Shown here in pieces: positions 10,264-24,116 of a stretch of 64,000 nt of DNA. Numbering within the stretch: position 1 is the stretch's first letter; every line of letters begins with the position of its first letter. The notes under the pieces were generated by a model. The model was not told where the DNA came from. It saw only the letters and a program-made list of their open reading frames with translations, and did not search any database. Position numbers and translations under genes: made by a program. Origin of the DNA: Plutella xylostella (Eukaryota; Arthropoda; Insecta; Lepidoptera; Plutellidae); the NCBI RefSeq assembly GCF_932276165.1, contig NC_063993.1:8380001-8444000 (forward strand). The letters run 5' to 3'.

Positions 10264-13200
10264 AGAGTAAACATTCAGTTAATTTAAACAAAAGAGAAGA
10301 AAACCTGCACACAGCAAAATTTTCACAATACCTTGAGTTGGCAAGAGTGACCTAAAATTTAAAGTCGCTCGTCCATCTTTAAATCCATTCAACCTTTTGA
10401 GTGCGACCTCTATGCATAGCAGAGGAGGCTGCTCTGAGAGGCTATCTTTATTTGGAAGGTAGTCGGCCTCAAGGGATAGCTTGGTATTCCGCAATCAGGT
10501 GAGAGACGAAGGTTCCGAGGTAACTACAGATTACCGCTCCCTTTCTCTGTGACAAACTGCGCCTTTTGTTTGTTCCGCTTTTCAACTTATAGCGAAGTTT
10601 TTTTTCACCTTTTCAAAGGTCACAAAAGGGTAAAAAGAGACCTTGTTTTTAACAAAACTACAACCCGTGTATTGGTGGTCCGGGAGGAAAATAAACTTAA
10701 TTATTTACAACTGATTATTGTAAGCGAAGTCTAGATCAGAATTTGAACAGAATCAATTACAATGATATTTCATTTCAAAGGTATTTGAATGTCCTACCCA
10801 CTCTCCGTACTTTGGGATTTCAGCAATGCTAAATAAATAGAATTCCAGCTTTGATAACGTACATAATATAGACTCGTCATAAAATTAGAAGAGAACAGTC
10901 GAAAACCAATTTAAACTCGAGCTACGTCTGACAAAGTTAGTAGGTATTTCCTGAAATTTGTTTGGGTGCTCGTAACTTTGTAATAGTAATTTTGAATACC
11001 TAACATTGTATGTGGTCTAATAAAATTTATTAAACATAAAATTTTGAGGCAGTAATTCTAGAGTATAAAATGCTGCACTGTACATGAATAGATTAGTAAA
11101 TTGCACAACATTATCTTAATCTCACTAAACTTTACTTGACAAATATGTCTCTCCCTGGGAGCGCCACCATACTTTGTGTTAACTATATCCAATCAAAATA
11201 TACATTTCTGAAAATCTAAAGTATATAAAACGATACAGTCCACAATAATTATAATTCCGCGCACGCCGCCACCGTAACTTTTGAACGCAGCTTAACAATT
11301 TATTAACATTTAGTAATACTGCTATGATATTATAAAAGCGTGTTTAAGTTAAGAGAGCCGTAATTTCCTGGTGGAGGTTTTAGCCCCTTACTGTGCAGCT
11401 GTGCTTGGCTTTTAAAAGGCACCTAATCCGAAAATGTGCTGTTGGGTGCATACTTTTTGATTCCAACATTATTAAGAACGTACCGTCAAAAACTTCGGCA
11501 CAAATATGGGCAGATGATGCAGATTTGCAAATTGAAAGTCTAGGAGTTTATAAAATATATTAGGGTGAGATTTGTTATTTTTTAAAATTGTGTAATTAAT
11601 GTAGTTAGTTACGTATAGGATGGGTCATTCTTATGATAAAAAGACAGTCACATTCCAAATCTTATTAAATACAAAAGTCCTACATTGACATTGCAATAAA
11701 GTTATATATTCCCATGAGCGCTTTAAGTGTTGCGTTAAACACTGATGTTGACTTAATGTTATTGCGAATGAAGCCTAAAACGTTAATTATTTAGAATTCT
11801 TAGTCAAAACTCGTGCTTATGAGGCTTAAAAAGGAAACAACTTATACAAGGTGTTAGTACAAAGGTTGGTTTTATTCGTTTCTTCCCCCACATGTTATTT
11901 TGAATGCAATCTTGTAAGAAGTTAAGAAGGGTGAGGTTCTAATCAGACAAATCTGATTACATTCCACAGCGACATGGATCGGTTGGAGAGCATAATGCGT
12001 AGGTTGCCCAGTGTTACCAACTAACTTGGATAATATGTGAAAGTTTTAGCTTATACCTTCCTAAATTTAAAATTATACCGGCCCACTTTTGGCCGCATAA
12101 GATATTCGTTTATAAGCAGATAATTACTATGCAGTCTTGGATACGTCAGAAAGAATTTCTCTCAATAAAAAAGCAGATGTTTGCAGCTGGCTACACTGAC
12201 ATAACACAAGTGAAAATTTGGTATGATAAATTGCATATACACAGTTATGATAGGCGGGTTATGAAAAACACACAGATACACTTTTTTATGGCGTCGAAAG
12301 TGTGCAAAATGTCCCTATTTTTTTTGTTAAAATCCAGTCCAAGGCAGGCAACCCCACACCGCGTCAAACATCGTAAAGGCGCCGTCCTGTGACCGTGACG
12401 TCCCAACATCCCCTGTTTCTCCTCAATCCGGGATTCATTTAGCTAATTAGTCTCATCTGCCTAAGTCACCAGCGATGTTATCTGCTTAGTATAAGACCAC
12501 GTCTATCTACCTTCTATCCAATCCACTTAGGCGCACTCTTGTTATTTACGGGCACAAGATACAGGATAAAATGGATGGGGAAATGTTTATTTTCTATTAC
12601 GATCCATGGAGTGAAGCAGTTTTGGGGTTGGACGTTTTGATATTCATTAGTAGTTATAGTAAGTAAATTTTCAGATGTCACTTTTAGTCTTATAGTGCTC
12701 CAGGGAGAACATCCTGTATGTCTGTCTGAACTGATATTGGTACAACAGTTGTCACACAATTCCGCCCACATATCGCCACGTATCAATGAGTGGGCCCCTG
12801 GTTTTGGTGTTATAAGTAAAAACAATAGCGCTGTAACAAGCAGAGGGCGCTCGCAGCAAAGATCCGTCCGGAAATTCCTGTGAAGGCAGCGCGGGGGGCG
12901 GAGATTTGTGTTCGGAAATAGATTGAAGTTAGCCATTGTTGGCAGTACACGCTGACTAGGAGCCGAAATCCCGATAGCTATGTCGGCGGATCCCGCAGTA
13001 TTTGTACGGCACTCCGTCGACGGCTTAGCCCTGGCTGTGATGAACTACCAATCAATGGAAGGCTTTGCTTGTCGCTGGCGGCGACGCTTTGATAAACTCG
13101 CCATTATGGCATCATACTGTATTGTTGCGATAGAGTTCTGCCAGGTTCTGTGGTTCTCGCAACTCTCTTGTCGTTTGTTTTTGGTACGAGATGTGGTCGA

Positions 13201-14011
13201 AATCTTTCCCTACACTAAATTAAGCCAGGCTTTTAGAATAACAATTATCTGATAACTTTACTAGTTGTTGCCCGCTTCACCTTAAAATGTTTTCGCAAGA
13301 AGGAATTCCGTCTTGCAACTTTTTTTTTCATACTGACCTTATAATGACTTTCATGGCCATAAATAATTCAAAACGGTCCTGTTCCCTTCTTTCCCTATCA
13401 CCTCCTCTTTACCCTGCATCTCTCTCCTCTTCACTACCTAACCCTACACACTTCTCCCAACACTCCCGTCACCTCTATTTCGCCGTCTTTCCATCATATC
13501 CCTCCCCTTCACATATAAAAACCCAGATCGGTTTTTCTTTTAGTTTTGCAAACGGCCGCTGTAAGCTCGTATGAAAATCTCAATCTCTATTTGTCTTATT
13601 TGCTTCTCGTCCAAAATATTCGGTCCCAGCGCGCTTTCGTTCAGGAGATAAAGTCCTAATGAAATTGGTTTTCGCGCGCGCCCCGCCTGCATATTAGAGC
13701 GATACCATCACAGCACAGTCGACGAACAAATAAGCCACCATATATTCGCCCTTTCTTATTTTGTTGATTCCTATATTTTTTTATACTGCAGTGTAGTTTT
13801 TTTGGTGATTTTTTTCGGTCGTCGCAGATAATTTGTGCGAATGGAAGCGAAGCTTTTGTGGTGATTGGATAGATATATTTTTTTGGTTGCTAGTTTAGAA
13901 TTATAAAATAAATAGTCATTTATTTCAGGCTCGACACCCATATTACAAACTTTAAGATTACAAGATACATAATAAATTAAATTAAATTGTAGTATTACAA
14001 TTATCCATTCA
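10264..14011. other. Unassigned DNA
   Basis: Several 60-140-codon open frames occur (for example 12514-12936 minus) but none shows domain motifs or gene-like structure. A pyrimidine-rich stretch lies at 13375-13510 and a CG-rich patch at 13640-13700. No host exon could be supported. Confidence 0.4.
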
Positions 14012-14370
14012 GTACTGCTACTCTTGACACGCAAGACGGTTATTCATATTGCGGTAATATTGCCTTCGAGTCATTTGGCACTCTGGAACACGATGGTAGC
14101 GCCACCTTGCCTACCGTATTTGGTGGTTTTCGGGTGAACTAGTCTAAATTCGGTTACGAACGCAAGTTGGTACTCTTGACCGCCATTTTGACAGTTGTCA
14201 ATATTGAACAAACTGGATATACGCAATCGCTAAGGCAAGAAGAAAAAAGTAACTTTATTACTTGCATTTGTACTTGTGAGTGGCGATTTTGTGTGGTTTT
14301 GTGTGGTACTGGTATTTGAGACTAAAGATGCTGTGTTATGGCTTATTTAGCACTACGAATAGCGATTTAG

Positions 14371-14523
14371 CGCAATGCGCAGCGAAGAGATATCCGGAGG
14401 CGCAAAAATCAGCGGCGAATGGTGAGATATTTGGACGAAGCAGTGGAAATGGGACAGGCGGAGTTCGTCGATAATTACCGCCTCACAAAAGAACTTTTTG
14501 ATGAACTATGTGGAGACATATAG
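14371..14523 (+). pseudogene. Harbinger transposase N-terminal fragment
   Basis: In the frame starting at 14371 the translation includes RYLDEAVEMGQAEFVDNYRL followed by TKELFDELCGDI and a stop at 14521-14523. The 'F-x-x-x-Y/F-R-L-T/S-K-E-x-F-x-x-L' pattern is characteristic of the start of HARBI1-like nucleases. About 50 codons are left of a protein usually about 350 aa long, and an in-frame stop lies just upstream (14368-14370). The reading ends where repeat sequence has been inserted. Confidence 0.6.
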
Positions 14524-14880
14524 CCCTTCATGAAGGAAGGGTTTAGGCCTAGTCCACCACGCTGGCCTAGTGCGGGTTGGTGGACCCCAACACAAGCAAG
14601 CTTGTGCTGAAAGAGTTTATTTATTTATTTGAAGACCAACAAATCATACACTTGTTACATACATCAAGGCTACATAAATAAAATACAGTACAGGCCTCTG
14701 ACTAGGATTAAGGACTGCTGCCGAAGCAGCAACCGGGTCCCACAGCTTAACGTGCCGTCCGAAGCACGGAAGCGTCCAGAAAAGAACCACTTGAAATTGG
14801 TCACCCATCCAATGGCTGACCGTGCCAGTTGTTGCTTAACCTCAGTGATCAGTTACGATCACTGAAGCCCGCTCGACTAC
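14524..14880. mobile_element. Nested repeat fragments inside the Harbinger-like element
   Basis: Position 14524-14610 contains AGTCCACCACGCTGGCC and GTGCGGGTTGGTGGAC, wording of a very common lepidopteran dispersed repeat. It is followed by a TTTATTTATTTATTTG tail-like run. Position 14630-14880 (containing CTTAACGTGCCGTCCGAAGC) is a second common moth repeat type with no coding capacity. These assignments rest on memory of lepidopteran sequence. Confidence 0.5.
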
Positions 14881-15122
14881 AGACGCTTCGAAAGTGTCAA
14901 CTTGACACTATTCACGACAGTTTTTGTTATTTTTTCCTTTTCATTCATTCTTTCACAAAGTCGATAAAACAGTTTCAAACAATCATAACCAAATTTTAAG
15001 TGAAACCGAATTGTAACCAAATAGACGTCAAGAGTACCAAATCTAAATTGAAATTGGTTCTGACTCGAGCACAATATTAACGCAATATGAATAACCGTCT
15101 TGCGTATCAAGAGTAGCAGTAC

Positions 15123-18100
15123 AGATATACCTATTGCATAGGTAAGGTCATCTTTATTTTCTCTTATCGCTTTTTCGCTTATCTTTATTTTGTTTATCTT
15201 ATACATATAAGATAGAAAAGATACGTTTTTTTTCATTTACAGGACTAAAATAACTTTTTATTGGAAAAAGTAGTTCTCAGTTAAATTTGGCGCCAAGCGT
15301 TTCCCTGTGGCTCTTTTTCTTCTGTGTTAGATAATGCTCTAATATATATGTATCCATCAGTTATTTACCATGGGCTATGACTGTATGAGAGGGCAACTAT
15401 AACTTAGAGCTAAATAAATTAATGTCACAAGCTAACTGCTCTTTCCAAGAATATCGTGCAGAAATCCAGGCGAGCCATTTGCACGAAAGTAATGAAACGT
15501 TTTCTTATTCGAGAAAGTTCCGCTAAATAGCATCTGGCTATTAATTATCAATAGTAATGGTATGGAGGTTGAAAGGCCAGCTGATGTTGATTTATCACGA
15601 ATCAGGGTAACGCTAATGTAATCAGCTGGGTAGAACGAAATAAATGAAACAGAGCGACTAATGAATAATGATACTTGACATATTATTGCCTCGACGAGAG
15701 TAATCGAGTTTAGTCGATGTCGCTTACAGTTTGTGAATTACAGAGCCTCTAGTACGGGTTTTGCAATTAACGAAAACGAAAAGAGCTTACGTTTTCTTTT
15801 GTCATATGCGTACATTATCTGTCAAAAGTTTAATGATAGTGTCCGTTACACTTTGTATGCGAGAAAACGAAAACTACGACAGTAGTGCCAACGTTTCTTT
15901 TGTCTCTTAAAACATATTTTTGTATCTATATATTATGTTATGTTACTTGTTTTCTCATTGTGTACAAATAAATAATATTCTATCCTATCGAGAGGTGATT
16001 ATCTAAAGTTAAATATCTAACGGGTGTATTACTTAGCGATTTCAGAGTTGGTCCCACAGTGAAAGTTGTTTAGTATGGCGGGTACATACATTCAACTGAC
16101 AAAGTATATGTATACATGTAGGTATAAGCTAGTAAGTAGGCTAATTTAGTATAACTAAGCAGTAAAATTTATATTACCAAAAGAAAAGTTCACAAATAGC
16201 CACCACATAAACACTAAACCACACGAAGCACCTCGTTCTGTAAGCTGCATTGCACAATAATATTTTCTTATCGGCAAAATGAATAAAGTAAGCTAACTCA
16301 ACCACGAGAACAACGTACAAAGAGCAATAAATCTATCTGGACATTGTTTATGTAGTAAAGATTGCAGGCACACACTTTGCGGCTGTCGTTTTTCCAATAG
16401 ATTTGAACTAACAAGACAAATAATACGCTTGGCTCGCGAGCTTGCTGGGGTCATATTTCGTTCCAACAACTCTATTTTCGTTTATACGTAGTTCCTTCGA
16501 TAAGTATGGGGTATTGAAAGTGATACGAGTATACCTAAGCGATATTCTATTTACACCGGCTCGAAAAGTATAGATAAGTGTTTGGTTGGAGGGTGTTTAA
16601 TGTTTGAGTAATATCTCTAACCCAACTTCAATGTTTGGGACGTACGTCCCACGGATTATGTCTGAAAATAAAGCTATGCGTTTCTGAATAAAGGCTATCT
16701 CAGGCACCGATTTTTTATCGTAAAAAAATAATGTTTCAATTGTTGAGATGGTATTTATTTATCGTAGAGTAAATCATTAACATATTTATAGATTCGCCAA
16801 AAAGTATTGTACACTGGTTACTTCATAATATTCATAATTTATTTGTTTATAATATACTACATTGCAAAAATAAGTAGGTATCATAATGTTAAAATTGCAA
16901 TATCTTTATAAATTATATTATAGTGCACCTACTTAAAACTGTGATTAGTACCAATTTTTGCAGTCCAGTGTTTTCCAAGAAATTGGCTCTGTTGACAAAC
17001 GAAAATGAAATTCATTTTTCAGTGGCATTCTTCTGAACAAACAATAAATTCTATCTATCAGCGAAGCTCTTTTATAAATTTTTCACAATACTTCCAACTT
17101 ACAAAACAACTACCCGATCCATTTTAAATTCGATAGCTCCAAGTGGAAAGCTAACATCGGACGGTTGGGGAAGTGTGCTGTTGACGTTTCTATTATAACT
17201 TATCTCATATTGGCCCCCGTCTTGGGTGAAATAGGCCAGATAAGGACATAGTACTTAGTTACTTTTTGTAACTATAATGGCAGATTCAATATCTGATTGA
17301 AAAAGGTAGGGTCAGGAAATGCTCATTTTGATATAAAATCAGATGACAACACCAAAAACGTCCTCTTCCTATTTCTGCAGCTTACATCGTACTCTAGATG
17401 TTGAAACCGCAGTGGACCATCGTGGTGGAAAATGGTCCAAGCTTAGGAAGGTAGTTCTGACCTTGGAGATATGCACATATGTTCCATTCGAGAAAGCCAG
17501 GGTTAGGTACTTACACCCCCACAGAGAATAGAACAGAATATGTTTTTTTTGCTAAGCGTTATTGGAGTTTTTTACTTTTTAATAGTCTGATACTCATTGA
17601 TTTTATGTGTTATAAAGAGACAAAAACTTCATAATATATATATGTATACTAGTATAATTTTTAAATTATTTTGTAAATAAAGCAGCAAGTAAATCTTTAA
17701 ACTTCCTGAAATCGTTTGCCGAAGTCTTAAAAATCGGTCTTGCCAATATGTGATTCTATTTAATCTTAAAGCTACAGCTCGTCGACATCCCCGGCTCAGA
17801 GTAAAACAGCCAATAAATACGAACACCACTTGCAAATATTGCCAATAATGTTAAAATCGTGAAATAGGATCTGCAATCTCATAACCTCAGAGCAATATTT
17901 TCGGCTTACGTTGATTGCGTACACACATAGTGGTCGAGTTGTTTTATTCATTTTAATGTCCGAATTGCTAGTGCTAACTCCGCTTTTCCATTTCAGCAAT
18001 TTCTCCTTCTGTATTCCGTAAATCAATGCGAGGGTTCCCTTTTGTTTATGCATGAACTTTGCGATTTATACGCCGATCTGTATTAGGGTGTGGAGGCTGA

Positions 18101-21100
18101 CGACCGACGCAAAAAAGCGTTTTTTTTCTCACGGACCCCTGAAATTAGACCCATTACTTCCACTTCCTCAGGATAGGCATAGATTAAGATCTGCTCAGCT
18201 TGCTTGTTTCCATAGTCCAGATTTAATCAAAATTAAAACTTTACTGATTTTACATTTTATAAACAGTCTCAATATAAAATGGATGGAACCACATTGCTTT
18301 ATGTTCTTATTAATATTAATGTGCCCCTTAAAGCCATGCTAATAAAGGCAGTAAATAGAAACTCTGACACCAGAATTTGGTTAATGAGCACCAAAGAAGA
18401 GGTGATTTCTTTTATTAAAAGAAGGGAAGGAAAGAAGGGAATTACAACACAGCTTGTATTTATTTCAACACAAAAGCGCGCTTTGGGAGATATTCAAATA
18501 TAATCAAGCGAGTCCGTGGTTTTGTCGGAGAGCTGGCGAATAATTTCAGCATTTGTCTGCCTCTGACTTTCCGTACTCGGATTTTTCTTACGATGGTCGG
18601 GAGTTTTTGACACGCCTTGTATGTAACTTAGCATAAAACTCATGCAAGTAACATGTAGGTATTAATTATTATGATTGCAATAGATTTGAATGATGCATAA
18701 TGTCACCGTTATGGTGATTTTAATGTGTCAAAAACCTACAACTTCAGCTTTGATTATAATTAGTATATTGAATAAGATATTAAATAAGATCCCACCTGGA
18801 ATCGTCTACTAGAAAACAAAGATCATCTACTTTAAATTTGATATATTTGAATCGAATGTGACCAGGATATTAAAATAAATATCACATCAACTCAGTAATA
18901 TAGCATGTAGCCCCATTGGTCAATGCGACCAGTCCCTTATCAGGGGAACGTGTTTAATATAAATGTATTTTTCTCCGCCGGCGTTGGGTCGCGATACCGT
19001 GAGGCAATTTATAACGACTGATAAACATCGGCCACTCTATTCCTGATATATGAACATTTCTACAGCGGTTTTGATATGAAAGTACCTGTGATACTCGAGA
19101 GGGCCGGGTGTCGTAGCTTTTAGTTAAACTACCATTGATGAAAATGGTTCGTCTAATATTATTATTATCTTTCTGAATACTACCATAATCATATTATATC
19201 TACTAAAGTCTTTTAGCTTAGGTTAAATTAAGGGTCTTGAGTACTCTTGACAGGCAGACAGATGGACAGCAAAGTGATCCTATGAGGGTTCCATTTTAAC
19301 TTTTGAGGTACAGAACCATATAAACATCAAATGTTATTTTGGTCAAACAAGAATTATTTAAATTGTCTTGAGCATAATATACTAAATGTATCATTAAACG
19401 TATCTGAGACCGAACGGAAGTAAATATTGAATATTAAGAAAACTATTTTTTATGTTCTAAATATTTTTTTATTTTTTTTAAAGATTTTATTATTACTCCA
19501 CGGACTTTATGTACGTGCCTTTTACTTTGTTCTAAATATTAATAGGTAGGTACTTCGTGCAGTAACACGCTGATCAATTTAGAAATAGTTTGGAGGGATT
19601 TAGATCTATTTGCCATCTGCGTTTGGCGTGTACAAGACTTTGCGTCTAAATAGATTAGCGGATTACTGGTTGGCCCAACCAAAGGACACTATTAGGGGAA
19701 AGTACAAAGGCCTTTTGTGACCAATAGTCCATTGTTCACAAAATTGAATTAACATAAACTAGATTGTCGGTGTCGAATCCGAGTTTGCAATCCGCAAAAC
19801 TAAAATTGAGGTTGTCAATTAAATAATAGTATTATTTGCTCAAAAACAAATAAAATATAACCCACCAGGGACATGTTCAGTCTGAACTGATTTAGCGTTT
19901 TTAATCAAGTACCTAAATAGGTGTGAAATATTTAAAACTTTGTTCATATTCACGATAAGAATGTGTGTAGTTACGCACAAATATTTGTAAGTATAACGTA
20001 TTAATGAACTTATTTTGTAACGGCTTTCATTTATGTTTATGGTTAAACCCGTTGGCAGAACGGTTGGTTTCAAATTGTTAATGTCGTAAATCATGGTCAC
20101 GGGATCCTTACTATTAAAATTCACTTTGTATAATTGTGAATGCGAGCAGAAACTAAAATATAAATAATAACACATATAGCGGTACTCGTATTCAAACATA
20201 AACACTTCTATAACCTTGGAAATCTGTGCTTGCGCCCACTCTACCCTTAAAATCCACATCCATTAAAACCACTTTACCCAAACAAGTTCCGGATGAAACT
20301 AGTTCAAGCCAGTTTATACCTACGCAGACATAGACTGTACCATCATAATCCCCTCAGACGTCAAACTCGGCTCTCTGGCCAAGTTAATTATCGTAAAGAT
20401 AGAGTCCTCTTTATAGATGGTTCGACATTTGGACGGCTTCCGTCATCGTTCGAATTTATTCGCCCATGAAATTAGAGCCAACTTCTGGCTTCGCAGGATT
20501 TATGTTCTGTTCAGATGAAGTTGGTTCACCTACTCTCTCATTAGCGTTTTATAGCCTTAGTTTGTAGAGGCTTCGGAAAAACGTTTCCTCTATTCATGAC
20601 TTCACTAGGAGTAACTTTATTGATGACATAGTACAACTCAGACTCGGGTGACTATTTATACTCAATGTATGAGGTACCTAAATTAAAATGCGTAGTGTTG
20701 AATATAAGATTAACTGCAATTTTGTCTAACCACCACATTCACGATGCCTTCAATGGGCACAAATAACTCAAGCCCAATGCAAAATTCATGGTGCGTAAAC
20801 GGTTTATGTACATTTTTATAGTGGCTCTCAAGATAATAACAGACGTTTGAAAACAAACCGCTTCCCTTTTTTCCCCTCCGCGATACGGCGAATGTATTTT
20901 CTAGGCCCAGCAAATGGGTGGGTGTAAAAAGCTTTCCAATCTGAGTCCTCAAATTATAGTGTATTTAATCATATAGATGCATTAGCTATTGTTTTATTTG
21001 TCGATTTCTTTATTGATTTATAGGTATTTTGATCTATTGCTTTAATTCTGGTTCAAGTATATTTTCAATTTCAACGTAACTTTAAAGTTTTTAATCAATT

Positions 21101-21622
21101 TAGTTGAATTTTTAATATACCGAGCATTCAAATACAATAACAGTAGGAGGTTTAATTTTCAGGTCTTACTTCTTCATCTAGCATGTCTATCGGGAACAAA
21201 CACTAGATATGGTTAGGTCACTGTGGTAAATTGACTAGCCATAACATTATGGAACATCAGTGGCAAGTCGAACTTTTTCATTGCTAGTGAGTGCAAATAC
21301 GCCACTTGTTTTACTACATTATTAACGAAGACCGGTAATAAAAACGTGAGAAGTAGGTATACTCTGTCAGCTAAGCGTACTCTGTAGTATGAAGTGAATG
21401 AATAGAAGCAACAATGACTTCTCTCTGGCAATCACCTTATTATTTAGAGGTCACTGTATGGTAAATGAATGCTGTAACAAGATTCAAGTACTTATTTATT
21501 TATTTTTACAGTGTAAGTTATAATAAGATAAAAGAGAGCCAAATAGATCTTTCTGAACAACTGAATTATATGTACTTTGAATACTTTTATATACCTATAT
21601 AAAAAAATAATATATAAATATA
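15123..21622. other. Unassigned AT-rich DNA with minor repeats
   Basis: No gene is supported. Small items: 15930-15990 (+), a possible family-A LINE tail (GTGTACAAATAAATAATATT); a perfect 16-bp palindrome TGGGACGTACGTCCCA at 16636-16651; and a dispersed-repeat fragment at 19231-19322, listed separately. Confidence 0.4.
19231..19322 (+). repeat. Dispersed lepidopteran repeat fragment
   Basis: Contains CAGGCAGACAGATGGACAGC, then AAAGTGATCCTATGAGGGTT and GAGGTACAGAACC. This wording (serial 'gacagac', then 'gtgatcctataagggttccgt', then 'ggtacggaaccct') is very common in moth genomes. A related scrap lies at 26932-26975 (AAGTGCAAGTCAAACTCGAC then AAAGTGATCCGTAC). Neither has coding content. Confidence 0.5.
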
Positions 21623-21764
21623 AACACTCACACCTTGTCATAATGTACTCCCTTGCGGGATAGGCAGAGGTGCATTGCTGCACCCATTTTTCGCCAGTGT
21701 TAGTCCCAATGTAATAGGGGGCGGGCCTATTGCCATTTTACGGTCACATCCAAGACCCGAGAAC
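21623..21764 (-). mobile_element. SINE body, 5' truncated (minus strand)
   Basis: In reverse complement this reads GTTCTCGGGTCTTGGATGTG, then CAATAGGCCCGCCCCCTATT, then AGCAATGCACCTCTGCC and a CGCAAGGGAGTACATTA end. It matches the body of the SINE at 49851-50105 but lacks the tRNA-like head. Confidence 0.85.
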
Positions 21765-24010
21765 AATAATACATTTTAATAGTTTGTTTGAATGACGATT
21801 AAATTCACCAACTTTCGCAATGCGTTCTATTTTTGGCATGCTTTAATTTCATGCACAGCATAATAAGAAAAATATGTTTTATGCATTGAGTGCATTTTTG
21901 GCTACCAAGTCGTAATAATAATTGAAATACACAAACAAAGACAAACTTTGTTCAATTCTATAGATAGAAAATTTAATACGTGAACTTTTACACATACTTC
22001 TTATCTTATAGAACCTTGCTGAATATAGTATGTTTTATGCATGAGAATACGGGATTTCTAGAAGATATTCAATGCATTTAGTTTGAATATCATTAAGTTT
22101 GCCTGTCTTTTGTGGATGGATAAACAGAAAGAAACATCTTGATTTTACTGTATTCTAGGAATTGTTTGTTTGAAATAATTCAGGAATACAAAAATATTAT
22201 AAGACGTAATATTAAGTTGTCAAATGTTAATAATTCATTAAAATATCCTTATTCCCTTATATGAAACCATAATGCTGCACAGTTTTTTTTTTATATTCGG
22301 GCACAAAATCCATTCTACGAATAGATAACTGAGACTGCTAAATCCCACCTAATAGATATACTTATCTCGAAGAAGCTATAATCTATATTGCTCGCCTCTT
22401 ACATTTTTTATCGTAATCATAAAATGAATATAAGCATCGAAGCTGGAATGGACACTAACTCCGTATCGGAGACACTAAGGTAACCACGCCATAAATTTTA
22501 TAACATGACATGAATCAGGTATTTATAGTATATTTGATGCGTTCAGTTTATAACCAATGCATATACATAGCACACTATAAAAATAGTGCTTCCTGGTGTT
22601 TGATATCAAAATATATGAATAATGTAACATATAAAAGTGCGACATCGATATTTTTGAAGGTTCTTATTTGCATGATGGTATAATAAGTACCTCTAACATA
22701 CTATATTATACCTCTACATAAAATTGTACATGTAAGGAAAAAACATTTTGCTACTTTATTTTAACAACAACCAAATAAAGTTTCCCAAACTTAAATTCAC
22801 TTTGTAGTTTACTGCGGTAACTATTCAGTAGGTAAGCATTTTTATTAACAGACAATTTGTATCACCGAAAAATATTCAATGGAAACTGTTTCAGACACCC
22901 AAATTGTCCTGACGACGACGAGGCAGAAGTAAATAAACATTATAGACAAATCGGAACAATGTAAACGTCTTAACAAGTCTCCCTCAAAAGAGTACCTTTA
23001 GATTGTGAGAGTGTCATTATAAAATGTTTGCTTCGGTACACTGAAAAATCGTCCTTTGAGACTGACGAATTCGCTCTTTTTCGTAACATTTCCCTCAACA
23101 GTGAGCCCAATTACCGCTTTCACAGATGTATTGTGCTAATTGCAGCCTCTGATACATAGAAAGGGGATCTTCTGATGCTTTGTTTGTCTTTGATTGAAGT
23201 GACATTTTTATAATGAGTTTCACAATTGTGGGAGTACGCTGAAGGAAATATAGTCAATTATTTATTTTAAAATAAACTGGAAAAACACAGTTTTTATGTT
23301 AGTGTTGCTACTCATGGCAAAGACAAGGGAAAAAGTAATTCCTACCCCGAATAGAGTACATAAGTACAAGACGTATTGCGTTTAGTATGTCATATAAAAT
23401 ATATTAATAAACATCTCTACAAATAAACTACGATGCTACGCGCCGGCTACAACGCTGCTACGGTGGCTACAACGCTACGCCGATGCCTACGCCGCCGTAG
23501 CAATGTCGTAGCAGTTTAAAACGCATAAATATTTGCGATATTATTAATAAACTTCCTATAATATACCTAAAAAATAATCTCAAAATGAGTTGATGAGCGC
23601 TAATTCTTTCTCAACTATGTGATTCTGTAAAATTAAAATTTCATATAATATATTTTGACGTTGACATTTACGAGACACAACGATCAGCAAATTTTTTTCC
23701 ACATAGTTAGCTTTAGTGTTTGTTACCGACACGACGAGTTGAGGTGTCGCTTCTTATTAAAAGTGAATGACCTAGCTGATTTCCCTGATTTCACAATAGC
23801 ACGCTCTCATCAACAAGTCACTACGCGTATCGTTCATTCGAGCACAATGTGCGCTTTTTAAGCGTACACACAATCGCGTGACGTATTCAATTAAACAACT
23901 TTTTAGTACGCGCCCCCACATACGTCAGGGTGACTGTACGCGATAAATGAAACAGAGGTGCGATCACAGGATTCGATACTATTTTCGAAACTACACTAAG
24001 GGTCTCTTTT
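21765..24010. other. Unassigned DNA
   Basis: No gene is supported. Position 23428-23515 is a GC-rich cryptic repeat of CTACG-like units, listed separately. Confidence 0.4.
23428..23515. repeat. Cryptic CTACG/GCTAC simple repeat
   Basis: An 88-bp island with at least ten CTACG or GCTAC words (such as GGCTACAACGCTACGCC) in otherwise AT-rich DNA. The units are imperfect in spacing and the frame is interrupted by stops, so it is not coding. Confidence 0.6.
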
Positions 24011-24116
24011 ACCAAACGCTAAACGTATATAAAATAGTATTTAAATAATATTTTAAATACATTTTGTTCTAACTGACAGACGTATGACAGGCTACTAAAT
24101 ACGTTTAGCGTTTGGT
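24011..24116. mobile_element. Small MITE
   Basis: The 18-bp arms ACCAAACGCTAAACGTAT (24011-24028) and its exact reverse complement (24099-24116) enclose 70 bp of AT-rich sequence. Weaker pairing continues outward for about 10 bp. Confidence 0.7.

Larger units (their letters stand above)
14012..15122 (+). mobile_element. PIF/Harbinger-like DNA transposon, decayed
   Basis: The 62-bp terminal inverted repeats (14012-14073 and 15061-15122, outer end GTACTGCTACTCTTG) match with five mismatches. Inside the left half, position 14371-14523 encodes a fragment resembling the N-terminus of Harbinger/HARBI1-type nucleases. The interior then switches to unrelated repeat sequence at about 14524. The outer GTAC is palindromic, so the target duplication is ambiguous. 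The rest of the nuclease, including its catalytic core, is absent, so the copy cannot move by itself. Confidence 0.75.

Noticed and set aside
12514..12936. 140-codon minus-strand frame
   Set aside because: Longest non-transposon frame in this part but with no recognisable domain, no splice-site context, and an overlapping open frame on the other strand.
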